From: Kuschelorhynchus macadamiae
Taxonomy: Eukaryota; Arthropoda; Insecta; Coleoptera; Curculionidae
Direction: 5' to 3'
NCBI GenBank assembly: GCA_030620095.1
Contig: JAUTXW010002147.1
Coordinates: forward strand, 62,001 to 126,000
DNA length: 64,000 nt
The notes under the pieces are model-generated. The model ran no database searches, was not told the DNA's origin, and saw only the letters and a program-made list of their open reading frames with translations. Below are positions 21,780-33,599 of this stretch, piece after piece (positions within the stretch are counted from its first letter, which is position 1; each line of letters begins with the position of its first letter). The translations under genes were made by a program, and so were the position numbers.

Positions 21780-23040
21780 TTATATTAAGTTTCCCTAAAG
21801 CTCTTGATAAAATTCGTTCTATCAATATGTATACTTTATTTAATTGAAATTCTGTCCTAGCCCTAAGGGAACGATTTCACCCAGTAACTTCACCATTTTA
21901 CAAAAACCTAATCGCCTTTAAACGGACTTTTTTCCTCTCAGCTGATAAATAAAATATACGAGGCCGACTCAAATTTAATACACCACAGAAAAATTATTTT
22001 GTTTAAACTAGTTTTTGTGTAAGAATTTTTTATCAAATAAATATGCTCCGAAAAAAATAATAAGGAGCGTTTAATTTGAAGAATCTCTAAACAATAAACT
22101 ACTGTGAAAGTTCATTTTACAAAATATGTTCTTTATTAGTGGGTACTTTAGATCATTACTTGTAAAAGCATGATCCACAGATTATTATGCCATGTATCTA
22201 TCGGATTAAAAAATGCTAGGGTGCAAACCTTATCCATATTTGCATGCTTATACCGTTTTGTTTTGATATTATCTCTATGATCTTGATAAGAGTGAAAAAT
22301 TGTCACGCTTAGTGGAGTGTAGAAAGGCATTTTATCTGTGGCACGCACGGTTGGTATTTGAATTATTTTATGGCTACAATATAACTAATTACATATTTGC
22401 TATTTTTCTATAACGTACAGGTTGTCCCCCGATAGGGTAACTTATACTACAAACAAACTTAATTTATAGTTTTTTGATAAGAAATAGAATTTTTGATAAT
22501 TCAAGAAATACAACTCAAGTTGAGAAAAAAATAGTTTTGTCATATAGAAGAAACTTGCAAAACATGAATTTTACGTAAGAGGGCATCAAAAGGAATTTAA
22601 ATGCTCGATTCTACTGCTGCACATAATTCACATGATATCTGCAGTGTGACAGGTCGATATGCGTCATCGATAGAAACCTGATTAGTGTGACCAACGAACT
22701 AGATGGTCAGCCATTAAAAACTATAGCGGATGACTTTCAAAAACACTCCGTCGCGGTCGTTTAGTAAAACAACCGTGGTATTTTCAAAAAAAGCTAAAAT
22801 AAAGTTTAACTGAATATTATAGCAGCGGAAAGTATTTGGTTTTTCCATAAAGAAAAAAAAACTTTTTAAAACAGTAAAAATATTAACGAAAAAGCAACAC
22901 ACTCTTACTTGGGATATATTTTCTTGGAAATAAAATATCTTTGTCTTATATATAACGAAAATGTTATCTAAAAAAAATGTCGCCAGTTAAAATTTAAATT
23001 TTAAATTATTTTTAATTTTGTAAAATACAGGCTATAGTCA
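21780..23040. repeat. Mosaic direct repeat B, first copy, parts 3 and 4
   Basis: 21780-22490 matches 32870-33560 (anchors gtttccctaaa, tatgatcttgataagagtga/gatcttgacaagtgtgaa, atctgtggcacgcac). 22870-23040 matches 35320-35550 (aagcaacacact, atattttct, atgttatctaaaaaa, agtacagg). 22490-22870 lacks an obvious partner. No gene. Confidence 0.7.
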
Positions 23041-23286
23041 AAAGCAGTGTTATCGTGCGGGTCATACGATTTATCAACGACAAACTTTTTAAGTTTGTTT
23101 TTCTTTTATTACGTGTAATCATATCCTCTGCATAAAATCCGGAAGATGAATTAGATAGACCTATGATATTTTCATATGAAAAAAGAGGATAAACATATAA
23201 ATACCATCAGTTACAAAAATCTTTGAGCGATGTGACTTCAAAGTCAGAATGACAAGTCAGTGATAAAATGAGTAATAGAAAACAAA

Positions 23287-24507
23287 ATGGTATTAAATCT
23301 AATAAAATATTACGAAAATGAAAATTCACCGGCCAATATCCAGGAGACAGTAGCAAAAGCTCTAGGAATCGATATCAGAACCGTGCAGAAAATTATGCAT
23401 GAAGAAAAGCATAATTTACTACCGAAGAAGATTAAGAAATGTACACGAAAAAAGCCAAAGACAGAAGACTTAAGTGACAATGTAAAAATGGATGTTTGTA
23501 ATGCAATTTACGATTTATACGCATCAAAAACTAATATAACCCTTCAAGTTTTAAAAGAAGCTTTAACAAATCGAGGCATATTGGAAATTGGACTAAAATT
23601 GTTGTCAAAATTATTAAAAATGTTGGTTTTTCGATATAAAAAGGACTGTAATCGAAGATTTTTCGAGTTGCCACATATAGCAAGTCAGCGTATCCAGTTT
23701 TTAAAGAAATACACGGAAAATGTTAATTCAAAATTTAGAAAAGTGGTATTTTTAGACGAGACTTGGATATTTTCTAATGGAAGTGGTTCGAAATCTTGGC
23801 AGGACGAGTCTGTAAAAAGTGTCAAGAGAAAAAAGTGATGTGGGACGGGAAAACGGTTCATCATTTTGCATACAGGTTCTTCAACAGGATTTCTCCCAGG
23901 TGCAAGTTTACTGTTTTCTTCAACATCCAAAAGTATGGAGTGCCACGATAATATGAACTGTGAACTGTTTGAAAAGTGATAATTCTGAACAATGCATCTT
24001 ATCATTCAAGAATCATAAATAAACAACCTACTTCATCCTGGAAGAAAAGTGATATTTATGACTGACTAATAAAACAAAAACAAAATCCTTTACCCAATAT
24101 GCTGAAACCAGAACTTCTTTTAATGGCAAAATCTATTAAACAACCAACAATATATGCCATAGATGATATTTCATCTACGGGAATATGGACATGAGGTTTT
24201 ACAACTGCCGCCATACCATTGCCAGTTTAACGCAATAGAATTAATATGGGCTGGGGCAAAATCATATTACGAAAAACACGTGAACGATGGTCTTACATCA
24301 GATGAAGTGCAAATTGTTTGGCAAGGTTCGTTAAATTATATTACGTCGGAGTACTGGAAGAAATCTGTGGAACATACGGAGAAATTAATATGGGATTGGT
24401 GGAATCGAGAACGAGTTATAGATGTCGAAATAGCACCAATGATCATTACTCCATTTGAGGCCTACTCAGAACATGAGGACTTTTTAAGTGATGATGATAT
24501 TTTTTGA
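23287..24507 (+). pseudogene. DD82E-like (Sailor-type) Tc1/mariner transposase relic
   Basis: A decayed transposase of the IS630-Tc1-mariner superfamily. The N-terminal helix-turn-helix part reads IQETVAKALGIDIRTVQKIM. The first catalytic Asp lies in KVVFLDETWIFSNGSGSKSW at about 23740-23800. A stop at 23836 follows; the frame then gives GTGKRFIILHTGSSTGFLPG and HDNMNCELFEK. About 15 codons appear lost before VIILNNASYHS, where Asn replaces the second catalytic Asp. A further frameshift near 24165 leads into GHEVLQLPPYHCQFNAIELI with the catalytic Glu. The spacing from the Asp position to that Glu is about 82-83 codons. This fits the DD82E group that I recall as Sailor, not classic DD34D/E. 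The tail ends EHEDFLSDDDIF. I found no clear TIRs. Confidence 0.8.
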
Positions 24508-24837
24508 TCTATAATATTAAAAAGTTTCTGAAGAATTATATCAGTCTTTGTCGTGTATATATCATAAATTGCATTATGAATATCCGTTTTTGCATTGTAA
24601 CTTAAATCTTTTGCCTTTGAATTTTTTCTTAACCTTCTTCGGAAGTAAATTATATTTTTTTTTCATGCACAAGTTTCTGTACTTATACTGACTCTCAGAG
24701 CTTTTGCCACTGGCTCCTGGATATAAGCAAGTGAATTTTAATTTAAAAATTTGTTTATTAATTATAAGACAAAATTTGATATATAAAAATCGGTAAAATC
24801 GCTTTACCAGAAACTCGGGGCTATCAAAAGATACAGG

Positions 24838-24885
<48 letters not shown>

Positions 24886-25566
24886 GAAACAGAAATTTCA
24901 ATTTCTGTGCGATTCTTGGTCGTAAAAAGTTATACAAAACGAAACCAGTAACGGTAAGGATTACTCCTTCACCATTTTGTCGAGAATCGACCAAAACATG
25001 ACGCTATGTGTGTAATATTTTCGCAAACTAAAATTTATTTGTTATCACAATACAAAAAAAAAACAAGTTTTCTTTGCACAGGGGTGGCCCGCATTTAAAT
25101 AAATGACACTGTATAAGTGGTTAGATTTTTAGGTCAAGCGGGGCTCATAATTTTTGGTGATTGATAAAAAAATCTCACTTTCATTAAGTGGCTGTATAAA
25201 CAGAACATATCCTGATTGTTCCACTGATTCGAACCCCCTTCCGACTTTATTAAGGCGCTTGCCATTTTGTGTATTTTGGTTTTTGCCAACCAAAACATTT
25301 TAACTACATACATATTTAGCGAATTTTCTTATTTAGTCCCTCGGCATTTAATATATAAAATAATATTAAGTGGCTATCTTAATAATATTGCGTAATATAA
25401 TAAAAAAAAACTATTTTCTTTCTCCCTGTATATTTGTAAATAGCCCATCGAGATTGAATAGCTCGATAAAAGAGTCACACAACATTTTGGTATTCATTGT
25501 GTTTTCTGACTTGATTCATAATGTTGGTGACCTTTGAACCCGAATGATAAGACCGCATTCGACTAT
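24508..25566. other. Non-coding gap with an (AT)n run
   Basis: No gene. An (AT)n run lies at 24839-24880. The rest is unassigned. Confidence 0.5.
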
Positions 25567-25670
25567 ACCCGTGCGCATATTTGTAAACAGCGGACGCGTC
25601 CGCTCAATGATGCCAACCGAACCAAGATTTGTAAATAGCAGACGAGTCCGCCCTGACGCGTCTGCTAATT
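25567..25670 (+). repeat. GC-rich inverted repeat, left arm
   Basis: Contains the perfect 14-bp palindrome GCGGACGCGTCCGC (25590-25603) and a second hairpin, GCAGACG...CGTCTGC, each preceded by tttgtaaa(c/t)a. The arm recurs inverted at 29647-29758, outside the nested DDE transposon. Together they look like the TIRs of a roughly 4.2-kb element. Confidence 0.65.
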
Positions 25671-26183
25671 ACTAGACATTATATTACCATAGATAAATAG
25701 ACTATAATTAACGTAACTATAATTTTCTTTGGTATTACTGATTAGATTTTTTACGAATTTCATTGAATTACTTGCGATGATTTAAGACATAAAAGTCTAG
25801 TAGTGAGATATTATTGAACATAAACAGTGGGATCATAAGATTAAAACTAGGGAGATCCGTGCGAGAGTATAATGACTTGACGTAAACAAAATATTATCAT
25901 CCTATTAAGTTAGGAACCAACATATACTCCATAGATTACTCTGTCAAAATTGTCATTTCGTGACAAAATAGAAATTGGTGTCAGGAAGTAAACAATTGAA
26001 AATTAAGATAGGAAAGTGAAATTCATTTTTTTGTAAGTTAAGTCGCTTTCAAGCTTCAAAGGGTCAGATATGTAAATATTTAACGGCCATTTTCTCAAAA
26101 GCAGTTGAATTTAGGTATAGGAAATATAACACAAAAAGTATTCAGAATATTTGGCACAATTAACGCAAAAATGCAATAATGTA
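25671..26183. other. AT-rich gap
   Basis: Nothing recognised. TA at 26182-26183 is the left target duplication of the next element. Confidence 0.5.
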
Positions 26184-28625
26184 CAGGGTGTCCGGATTTG
26201 GTTGCAAAAGCAGGGTATCTCGCTTATTTTTAAAGATAGAACCTTGCGGTTTTCACGAACCTGAACTAATTTTTTGTAAAACTCATGAAGCCGTAAACAA
26301 AATTTTCATTTCCTTCTTCGTTTATGAGATACAGGGCGAAATAGAAAATTTTGCATTTTGGGACCCCCCTCGTATCTCGGTTATCCTTTAACTTAACGCA
26401 AAGGGAAAAATTGCTGCTTATGCAGTTTTTTACGCTGGATCCAGTGGCGTAGTCATGTTTTTCATTTGAGTTGTTATTTTTTAGATATGACCCAAAATTG
26501 TGTTTTTTTTTAAATGGGACACCCTGCATATTTGTCCAGAAATTGATTTGTCCTTTTAAAAGCTTCTCAAAAATATATAATAGTATGGGTCTATTTTAAT
26601 AAACAACAACAAAAATCCTAATTTTTATAATTATCATCCCAAATTTTGCAGTAGGCCATGCAAAACAATGCTGCCTTTTATTTAAAGTCCTTAACAATAT
26701 CTACATCCTAACAATAAATCAAAATAAATATGTAATTAAATATATTTATTAAAATATGTATTGATAATTTCGCACCAAAAAAGAACCACCTACCTAGATT
26801 TATGTAACACAAGAACAAAACAGTAATACATTATTATGTAACAAGCCTTTCAGCAAAAATCAACTGTCGTATAAGAACTACAGTAACCAAGGAAATAAAA
26901 AAAACTGTTCAAACTGATTTCCATTTTGTTCTATGCATGCTTCGCACAATTTTCGTATTCGTTTTAGGGAATTAAGCAAAATAACGGGATGATTTTGTAA
27001 ATAGTGAAAATTTTCTCTTATTGCATTTCCTAAATCTTGGACATTATCATAGTGGTCTTTGTAAATTCTATTTTCCAGATTTCCCCATAGAAAAAAATCT
27101 AAAATCGACAAATCTGCGGACCTAGGGAGCCATCTTATAGGTCCATTTGTTCCGATCCATTGATTGGTAAAATTATTGTCCAGAAATAATCTCGTCATTC
27201 CAGAATTGTGTGCAGGAGCACCGTCGCGTCCTGTTGAAAATAAATTTCGTTAATTTGCGGTAGAGGAACATCGTCAAGTAATTCAGGTATAGCTGCCTCT
27301 AAAATTTCTATATAGCGATTGGCTGTTAGATTTCCCTCAAATATATAAAATTTTATTCCTAATATGAAGCAGGACACATTTAGACCAAACCTGCCCTGAT
27401 GTCTTCTGGGAAATATTTGGTGTTGATTTTCCTGGGATCAGAATCTACTATTGTGCCTATTGAGTATAGCAGAATTACTGAAATGTGCTTCGTCTGACCA
27501 TATAACCTTCCTTTCAAAATCTCTAACCATATCGCATCTTTCTCGAAACCAATTGCAGAAGGCTACCCGACGCTCTGCATCCCCTGGCTGTAAGTGCTGC
27601 ACGAGCCTAAATTTGTATGGGTGGTATTTGTGTTTTTTTAGAATTTCTTGAACTCTAGTTTTTGGAATCCCTATGCTCTTTTCACTGGCCCTACAAGAGT
27701 TTGTAGGGTAAGCTTCTGCATTAGCCAAAACCGTAATTTCCTCAGCCTCCAGATTTTCTTTATTATATGTTTTCGTACGAGGTTTGATAAATGATTCGTG
27801 ATTAAGTAAATTCTTTTTATCCGATAAAAAGTGGATATATTAGGTTGCCTCCTTTCTGGATATCTAAATAAAAATTAAGCAATAGTATTTTAACATACCT
27901 AAAAATTAACTATTTACCTGTTAAAGTACATCTCAGAAGCCGCTTCAACATTTTCATTACTTAATATAAAACAAGCTAACATATCGTACTTTTCATAATG
28001 TTCGAAAGTTTGGTTTTCTTCCACAATAATACAAATATATGTTTACATAATAAATCAATACAAAAAACTAGCGCTATATTTTATATACGCGTACAAAATT
28101 GGGAAATGTCATTTGCTTCCAAGAAAACAGAAGAAAACGGCATCGTTTTGCATGGCCTACTGCAAAATTTGGGATGATAATTATAAAAATTAGGATTTTT
28201 GTTGTTGTTTATTAAAATAGACCCTTACTATTATATATTTTTGAGAAGCTTTTAAAAGGACAAATCAATTTCTGGACAAATATACAGGGTGTCCCATTTA
28301 AAAAAATACAACTTTGGGTCGTATCTAAAAAATAACAACTCAAATGAAAAATATGACTACGCCACTGGATCCAGCGTAAAAAACTGCATAAGCAGCAATT
28401 TTTCCTTTTGCGTTAAGTTAAAGGATAACCGAGATACGAGGGGGGTCCCAAAATGCAAAATTTTCTATTTCGCCCTGTATCATATAAACGAAGAAGGCTA
28501 TGAAAATTTTGTTTACGGCTTCACGAGTTTCACAAAAAATTAGCTCAGGTTCGTGAAAACCGTAAGGTTCTATCTTTAAAAATAAGCGAGATACCCTGCT
28601 TTTGCAAACAAATCCGGACACCCTG
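26184..28625 (-). mobile_element. Mariner-superfamily DDE transposon with ~480-bp TIRs
   Basis: The left end CAGGGTGTCCGGATTTGGTT starts at 26184; the inverse CAAATCCGGACACCCTG ends at 28625; TA flanks both (26182-26183, 28626-28627). The TIR similarity extends to about 26665 and from about 28145, ending just past GCAGTAGGCCATG (26648-26660; inverse 28151-28163). An internal CAGGGTG-like box recurs at 26515 and 28283. The transposase is on the minus strand and broken. Length is 2442 bp. Confidence 0.88.
26878..28016 (-). pseudogene. Mariner-superfamily transposase with intron, broken
   Basis: On the minus strand the N-terminus reads EENQTFEHYEKYDMLACFIL then SNENVEAASEMYFNR. The expected ATG is now GTG (near 28020). 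A short GT...AG intron (about 27863-27916) separates this from YPERRQPNISTFYRI, as in the sister copy at 36725. After a frameshift come SEKSIGIPKTRVQEILKKHK and VQHLQPGDAERRVAF. The first catalytic Asp is in VIWSDEAHFSNS, and NRHNSRF ends at a stop at 27438. Later parts read IYFQQDA, with the expected GAPAH altered, and then PIRWLPRSADLSILDFFLWG, which carries the third Asp region. The tail ends CIEQNGNQFEQF. At least four stops or shifts are present, so it is inactive. Confidence 0.85.
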
Positions 28626-28627
28626 TA

Positions 28628-29646
28628 CAGGCCATTCCATTAAAAAATGATATTAACACCGGTTTAGGGTAGAAGCGGCAACAACGCACAGCGTAAATTA
28701 TTTTATGAAGATAATTATCTATGTTACTTTATAGCCCGAGCCAAATTTTTACCGTAATCAGATAATTGCTTCTCCCGATACTTCTTAAAGGCCAACGAGT
28801 TTGACGCACCCTGTATATAAGAACCAGAAAACAAACATTTATCTGTGAATTGAACGCCATGATGACACAAGTGGTGAATGTTGATTTGTTATTGATTGAT
28901 CAGTCTAGGGGTGGTGGGTGGTAATTATTACTCCCATTATCACCCCTATAGATCCGCCCTTGAATCTACTACTACGTTTCAACCGCAGGTCAGGTATCTT
29001 AAAACAATACGTGGCTGTATGCAATACTCTGTATATTTTCAACTCTATTTCTTTAGGCCTCGTACGTCACTTTTAAATTAAAGTATCCTTAAGCATAATT
29101 ATTAAAATCTACTTATTTTTGTTCTAGGACCCGCAGCAAAAAAGAATACTAAGGAGCAATAAACTTTTTATAGAGCCCGATATAAATGGCTACAGCAGCA
29201 CTACCATTCTTTAAAATTAACAACAGTTACCTCATCTTTTATGTCTCTAAAATTCAAAGCGATATACAAATATATAAAAAAGCACATTTAGAAATTAGTC
29301 GTAAGCACTTTATAGAATAGGGCCCATAGCAAGTGCCCAAGTGGAACATACCGTACAAGTACAAGTGCGCCATGCACCATGTTTGCTATCACTCTGGTCG
29401 CGGTTATAAAAATGTTAAAAAGAATATTTTGTTGAAACGTTTCTCACTTATACTTCTTCTTTATTCCCCAGTTTGCAGAGAATTATATTATTATCATTCG
29501 CACTTTTATATTGGTAATTAGCAGGTAATTCAGGCATTTTTCTTTATTTTAAAAACAAATTAAATACTGGCATACAGTGGTATAATAACCAACGTATCAG
29601 TCAGGTGCGTGTACTATTGCCTAAGAAAAAGCGAATGGAGCTCTGT
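28628..29646. other. Non-coding gap with one stray element end
   Basis: No gene. ttgacgcaccctgtatat at about 28799 looks like an isolated CAGGGTG-type terminus. Nothing else recognised. Confidence 0.5.
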
Positions 29647-29758
29647 GTAAACAGCAGACGTATCAGGCGGACGCGTCTGCTGAATACAAACCTTGTTCGG
29701 ACCAACGGTATTTAACGAATGGATAACGCGTCCGTTGTTTACAAATACCTACCCGTGC
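29647..29758 (-). repeat. GC-rich inverted repeat, right arm
   Basis: Inverse of 25567-25670: GCAGACG...ACGCGTCTGC then ACGCGTCCGTTGTTTACAAA and cccgtgc at the outer edge. The 14-bp palindrome is degraded here. Confidence 0.65.
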
Positions 29759-29776
29759 AATGGAAGTACTAAAAGC

Positions 29777-29778
<2 letters not shown>

Positions 29779-29831
<53 letters not shown>
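29779..29831. repeat. (AT)n microsatellite
   Basis: Pure AT run just outside the right GC-rich arm. Confidence 0.95.
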
Positions 29832-29839
<8 letters not shown>

Positions 29840-31244
29840 AGAGACAAACGGAATTACTCCTGGCCTGCTGCAACGTGAAAGAAACCGACTGATACTTTTA
29901 CCGTTATACTTCTGAATAATAAACTTTAAAGTACCTTAGTGCGAATCTATTGTGCTTGTAACATAGTGGTAAAACAGTTAATACCATAGCAAGGCTTTAG
30001 GAAAAAGTGCTTTTTAACTAATATTTATTTAAAATTCTTAATTTCGATCGTGGAACCTTATAAATAAGAAACAGAATTTTATTATGAAATCGGTTCTTGG
30101 GACTAGACCATGTAAAATTGGAATTACAATCCAAATCTGACACGGTTTTATCCCAAAAAGTATGGTTTATTAATTGACAACAACCATAAAAGCTTCCTCT
30201 CTATTTTTTCTCTTCCTAAAACATATTTTTTGAACAACCAAAGTATATTATAAATTTAGCCAGTAAGGCCAATAAGCATTTAAACAGAAAAACATAATTC
30301 TATAATTACTGAACAACAGAATTTATTTTTCCTGCTCAGCAATTACTAAAGATAAATTGTCGTTGTACATCGTTTATTTAATACTTATTAACATGTGAAT
30401 GCCTGTGTGAAAATTTATTGGACAAACATAAATATGTTGACAATAAAACAGTTTTGGTAAAATATAGAGCCTATCTGTTAACAAATATAGCTGGCTCCAA
30501 GTGCACAGTGGCGTAAATCTATCAATCGCGTTTAAGTACAGCCATCAGGAAATATAAAGAATTCAAGTTGATTGCGAGTTTACAATTTGTAATTTTGTTA
30601 CACCCACCTTTTAACAAAATTGTCATTAGGTCTTTCTTTTCAAATATTCCTAGTTTGTCAAAAAACTATTATTATTAAATTCTTTCTAAATTGCACTTAT
30701 GCTAAAGATGTCATTCGTTTGAAAGAAAAGCTTCCTTTTCTCAAGAATAGTGTAACGTAAATATGAGTTCAAATATTTTACCATATTTCTCTCTTTAATA
30801 TAGCCTTTACAACCAAGATTCTTTGCACAGATGCGAGTTTCGAGATTCTTTTGTAAATGCAGTATTAGTGCCTACAATCTAGTATAGATGGTGCCACTAT
30901 CTATCTTCTCACCTTCGCCAGTCTTTTAAACCGAATGAATCGACGACATGTTTTAGTGTTGTGTAAATCGTTCATTTTATGAGGGCCGAATCAATCACTA
31001 ATCGATTCCGAAAACGATCGAATCTTCTCAATCATTCGTTCATTTCAATACTTTTCGTTGCCGATTGAAACATGTCATTGAACGAAATGATTGATCTCAT
31101 TTTAACTTAAAATATTTTGTCAATTTCTTTTTTAGTACTGGTTGGATAGTTGTGTTCTGTTTTATATTACGACTTCTGTACTGTATTGTATTTTGGTGTT
31201 GGTTTAAGTAGTTTGAGCAGTACATTTTCAAAATATGGTTTATT

Positions 31245-31850
31245 AGCTACGTTCGAAAATACAATTTTGCTCAATTTGTTATAAGGAATCGACTGCTTCG
31301 TAATCTATATTTCAGGGATGTGCTTTTACGCGTAAAGAATTAATTTTGAATTTATTACATTATATACATGTAAAGACTAAAGAGTAAAGAATGTGAATAA
31401 TTATCAAAGAATGTAAACAATAAATAAGAGTGTGTTTGAGAGGTTTTGAATTCTTAATAAATTTGAGAAACTAACTTAGTATGTTTTTAGGTTCGTTAAT
31501 ATAACAGATTTCTCAGAAATAATATTATAACTATTAAAAAAATATATAGCTACGTTCGAAAATACAATTTTGCTCAATTTGTTATAAGAAATCGACTGCT
31601 TCGTAATCTATATTTCAGGGATGTGCTTTTACGCGTAAAGAATTAATTTTGAATTTATTACATTATATACATGTAAAGACTAAAGAGTAAAGAATGTAAA
31701 TAATTATCAAAGAATGTAAACAATAAATAAGAGTGTGTTTGAGAGGTTTTGAATTCTTAATAAATTTGAGAAACTAACTTAGTATGTTTTTAGGTTCGTT
31801 AATATAACAGATTTCTCAGAAATAATATTATAACTATTAAAAAAATATAT
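31245..31850. repeat. 303-bp tandem duplication, nearly identical
   Basis: The unit agctacgttcgaaaatac... starts at 31245 and again at 31548, and the second copy ends at 31850. By eye the two differ at only about two positions (ggaatc/gaaatc, gtgaat/gtaaat), so the duplication is recent or an assembly product. Confidence 0.9.
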
Positions 31851-32111
31851 GGAAGTAGGTGCTGCATATTGGGCTGCCGATTATTTATCAACTCTTAACA
31901 CATAAAAGTACCTCCAGACCGCTGCGCCGAACGTTTGCAATATTCGATCTACGTGGCGAATTGCAGATTGATTATCAGGGTGAAATTGAGGAACGAACGA
32001 GAACCGAAAGTCTGTCTGGGATTTTGATTTGGTACGGTCGGTCAATCTATCGAGAGGTGATCGAATCGTTATGAACAAGCGGGATTCGGTCGTTCAATAC
32101 TTTGAAGTGAT

Positions 32112-32142
32112 TGAATCAATCAATCAATCAATCAATCAAATC
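32112..32142. repeat. (AATC)n microsatellite
   Basis: Five to six AATC units within the private insertion of repeat B copy 2. Confidence 0.9.
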
Positions 32143-33599
32143 AAAATTACAATTGATACACGACTAACATGTTTAATGTTAGTCAGAGATGTTCTAAAAT
32201 GCACAAGCCTGCACATTTTGCCTAATTTGTAGTAATTATGCACATTGTGCATCTTACTAGGACAATGTAAAACAAATCCACCCTCAGGTGTGCATCCGCT
32301 CCTGTTAAAAATAACAAAGTCACCTATTTAAAGTTGCTAGGCGCACCGATTTGTATTAGATGACCACGATTTGTAGCAGTTGCCCTGCCCCCCCAGTAAC
32401 TCTCAACATACCCCGATTTGTAAAATTGGTTTCTGACTTGCCGATTTTCTTTATTAAATCGTATCATAGAAAGCAAACTACTTGTGAAAGTTAACTTTAC
32501 ATTTTTCTCTTAAAGACAATGCTGCCCGATCTACCAGATTAACCGATTTTTCGGTAGTTCTACCGATTTTCGACCAAATTTACCGATTTAAGTCATGGTT
32601 CTACCGAAAAATCGAAAAAGTATGTTCTATATTTTATTTAACTTATTGTAAATTAAATTCGAAAGATAAAATTGATCCAAAAAAGTATAATGAATACCTA
32701 AATCATGAAATATTCAAAGTTGATGCCAACATACAAATTTCATACTTTTTTCTACTGTAAATATATTTTTTTTAATATAAAAGAACTAAAGCTTGTTTCA
32801 AATTAAGTTTTTTTGTAACAGTCCTGATTTTAGATAGATCCGAAAATCGGCACTGCAATTGTATATGTTTCGAGTTTCCCTAAAAGGCTTTGCTTAAATT
32901 CAATCTATAAATATTTAGAGCCTTAAGGAAATAATTTCCATGAGTAACTTAACCGTTTTACCATTTGACCATTTTACAAAAACTTGATCGGCTTTCAACG
33001 GACTTAATTTCTCTTTTCATTAAAGCAACCGATAAATAAAATATATGATGCCGACTCAAATATACTACAGAATTATTTCATTTATACCAGTTTTCGTGTA
33101 CGAGTTTTTTAGCAAATAAATATGCACTAAAAAAATAGCAAATAAATATGAACTGCAAAAAAACATTTATTGACCACTGTATAAATTCATTTTCCATAAT
33201 ATAATAATTTTAAATTTAATTAATTAAAGGTTACTTTACATTATTACTTGTAAAAACATGATCTACAGATTAATATGCAAGACGTATCTATTGAATTACA
33301 AAACTGTAGGGTGCAAACTTTATCAGTATTCGCATGCTCATATTGTTTTGTTTTGATGTTAATGCTATGATCTTGACAAGTGTGAAAAATTGTCAGGAAT
33401 ACAATAGACTGTAGAAAGAACTTTTATCTGTGGCACGCACAGTTGGTATGTGATATATTTTATCGTTACAATACAGCTAATTACATATTTGATCTTTTTC
33501 TGTAGTGTACAAGATGTCCTCAGATATGGTAACTTATACCAATCAAATACCAAACAAACTTAACTTTAGATTTCGAAAAAAAATTATTTCTATTACATT

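Larger units (their letters stand above)
29850..33560. repeat. Mosaic direct repeat B, second copy
   Basis: 29850-30170 matches 35580-35930 (ggcctgct, cgaatctattgtgcttgtaa, tttaactaatatttattt). 30230-30910 and 32190-32540 match 14480-15560, and 32690-33560 matches 19565-19700 plus 21780-22490. The pieces are collinear with the first copy, but each copy has private insertions. 30910-32190 is private to this copy. 32540-32620 holds several copies of a taccgattttt motif, including palindromic ACCGATTTTTCGGT. No gene. Confidence 0.72.

Noticed and set aside
27451..27651. 66-residue plus-strand frame
   Set aside because: Antisense of the transposase segment with WSDEAHFSNS on the minus strand.
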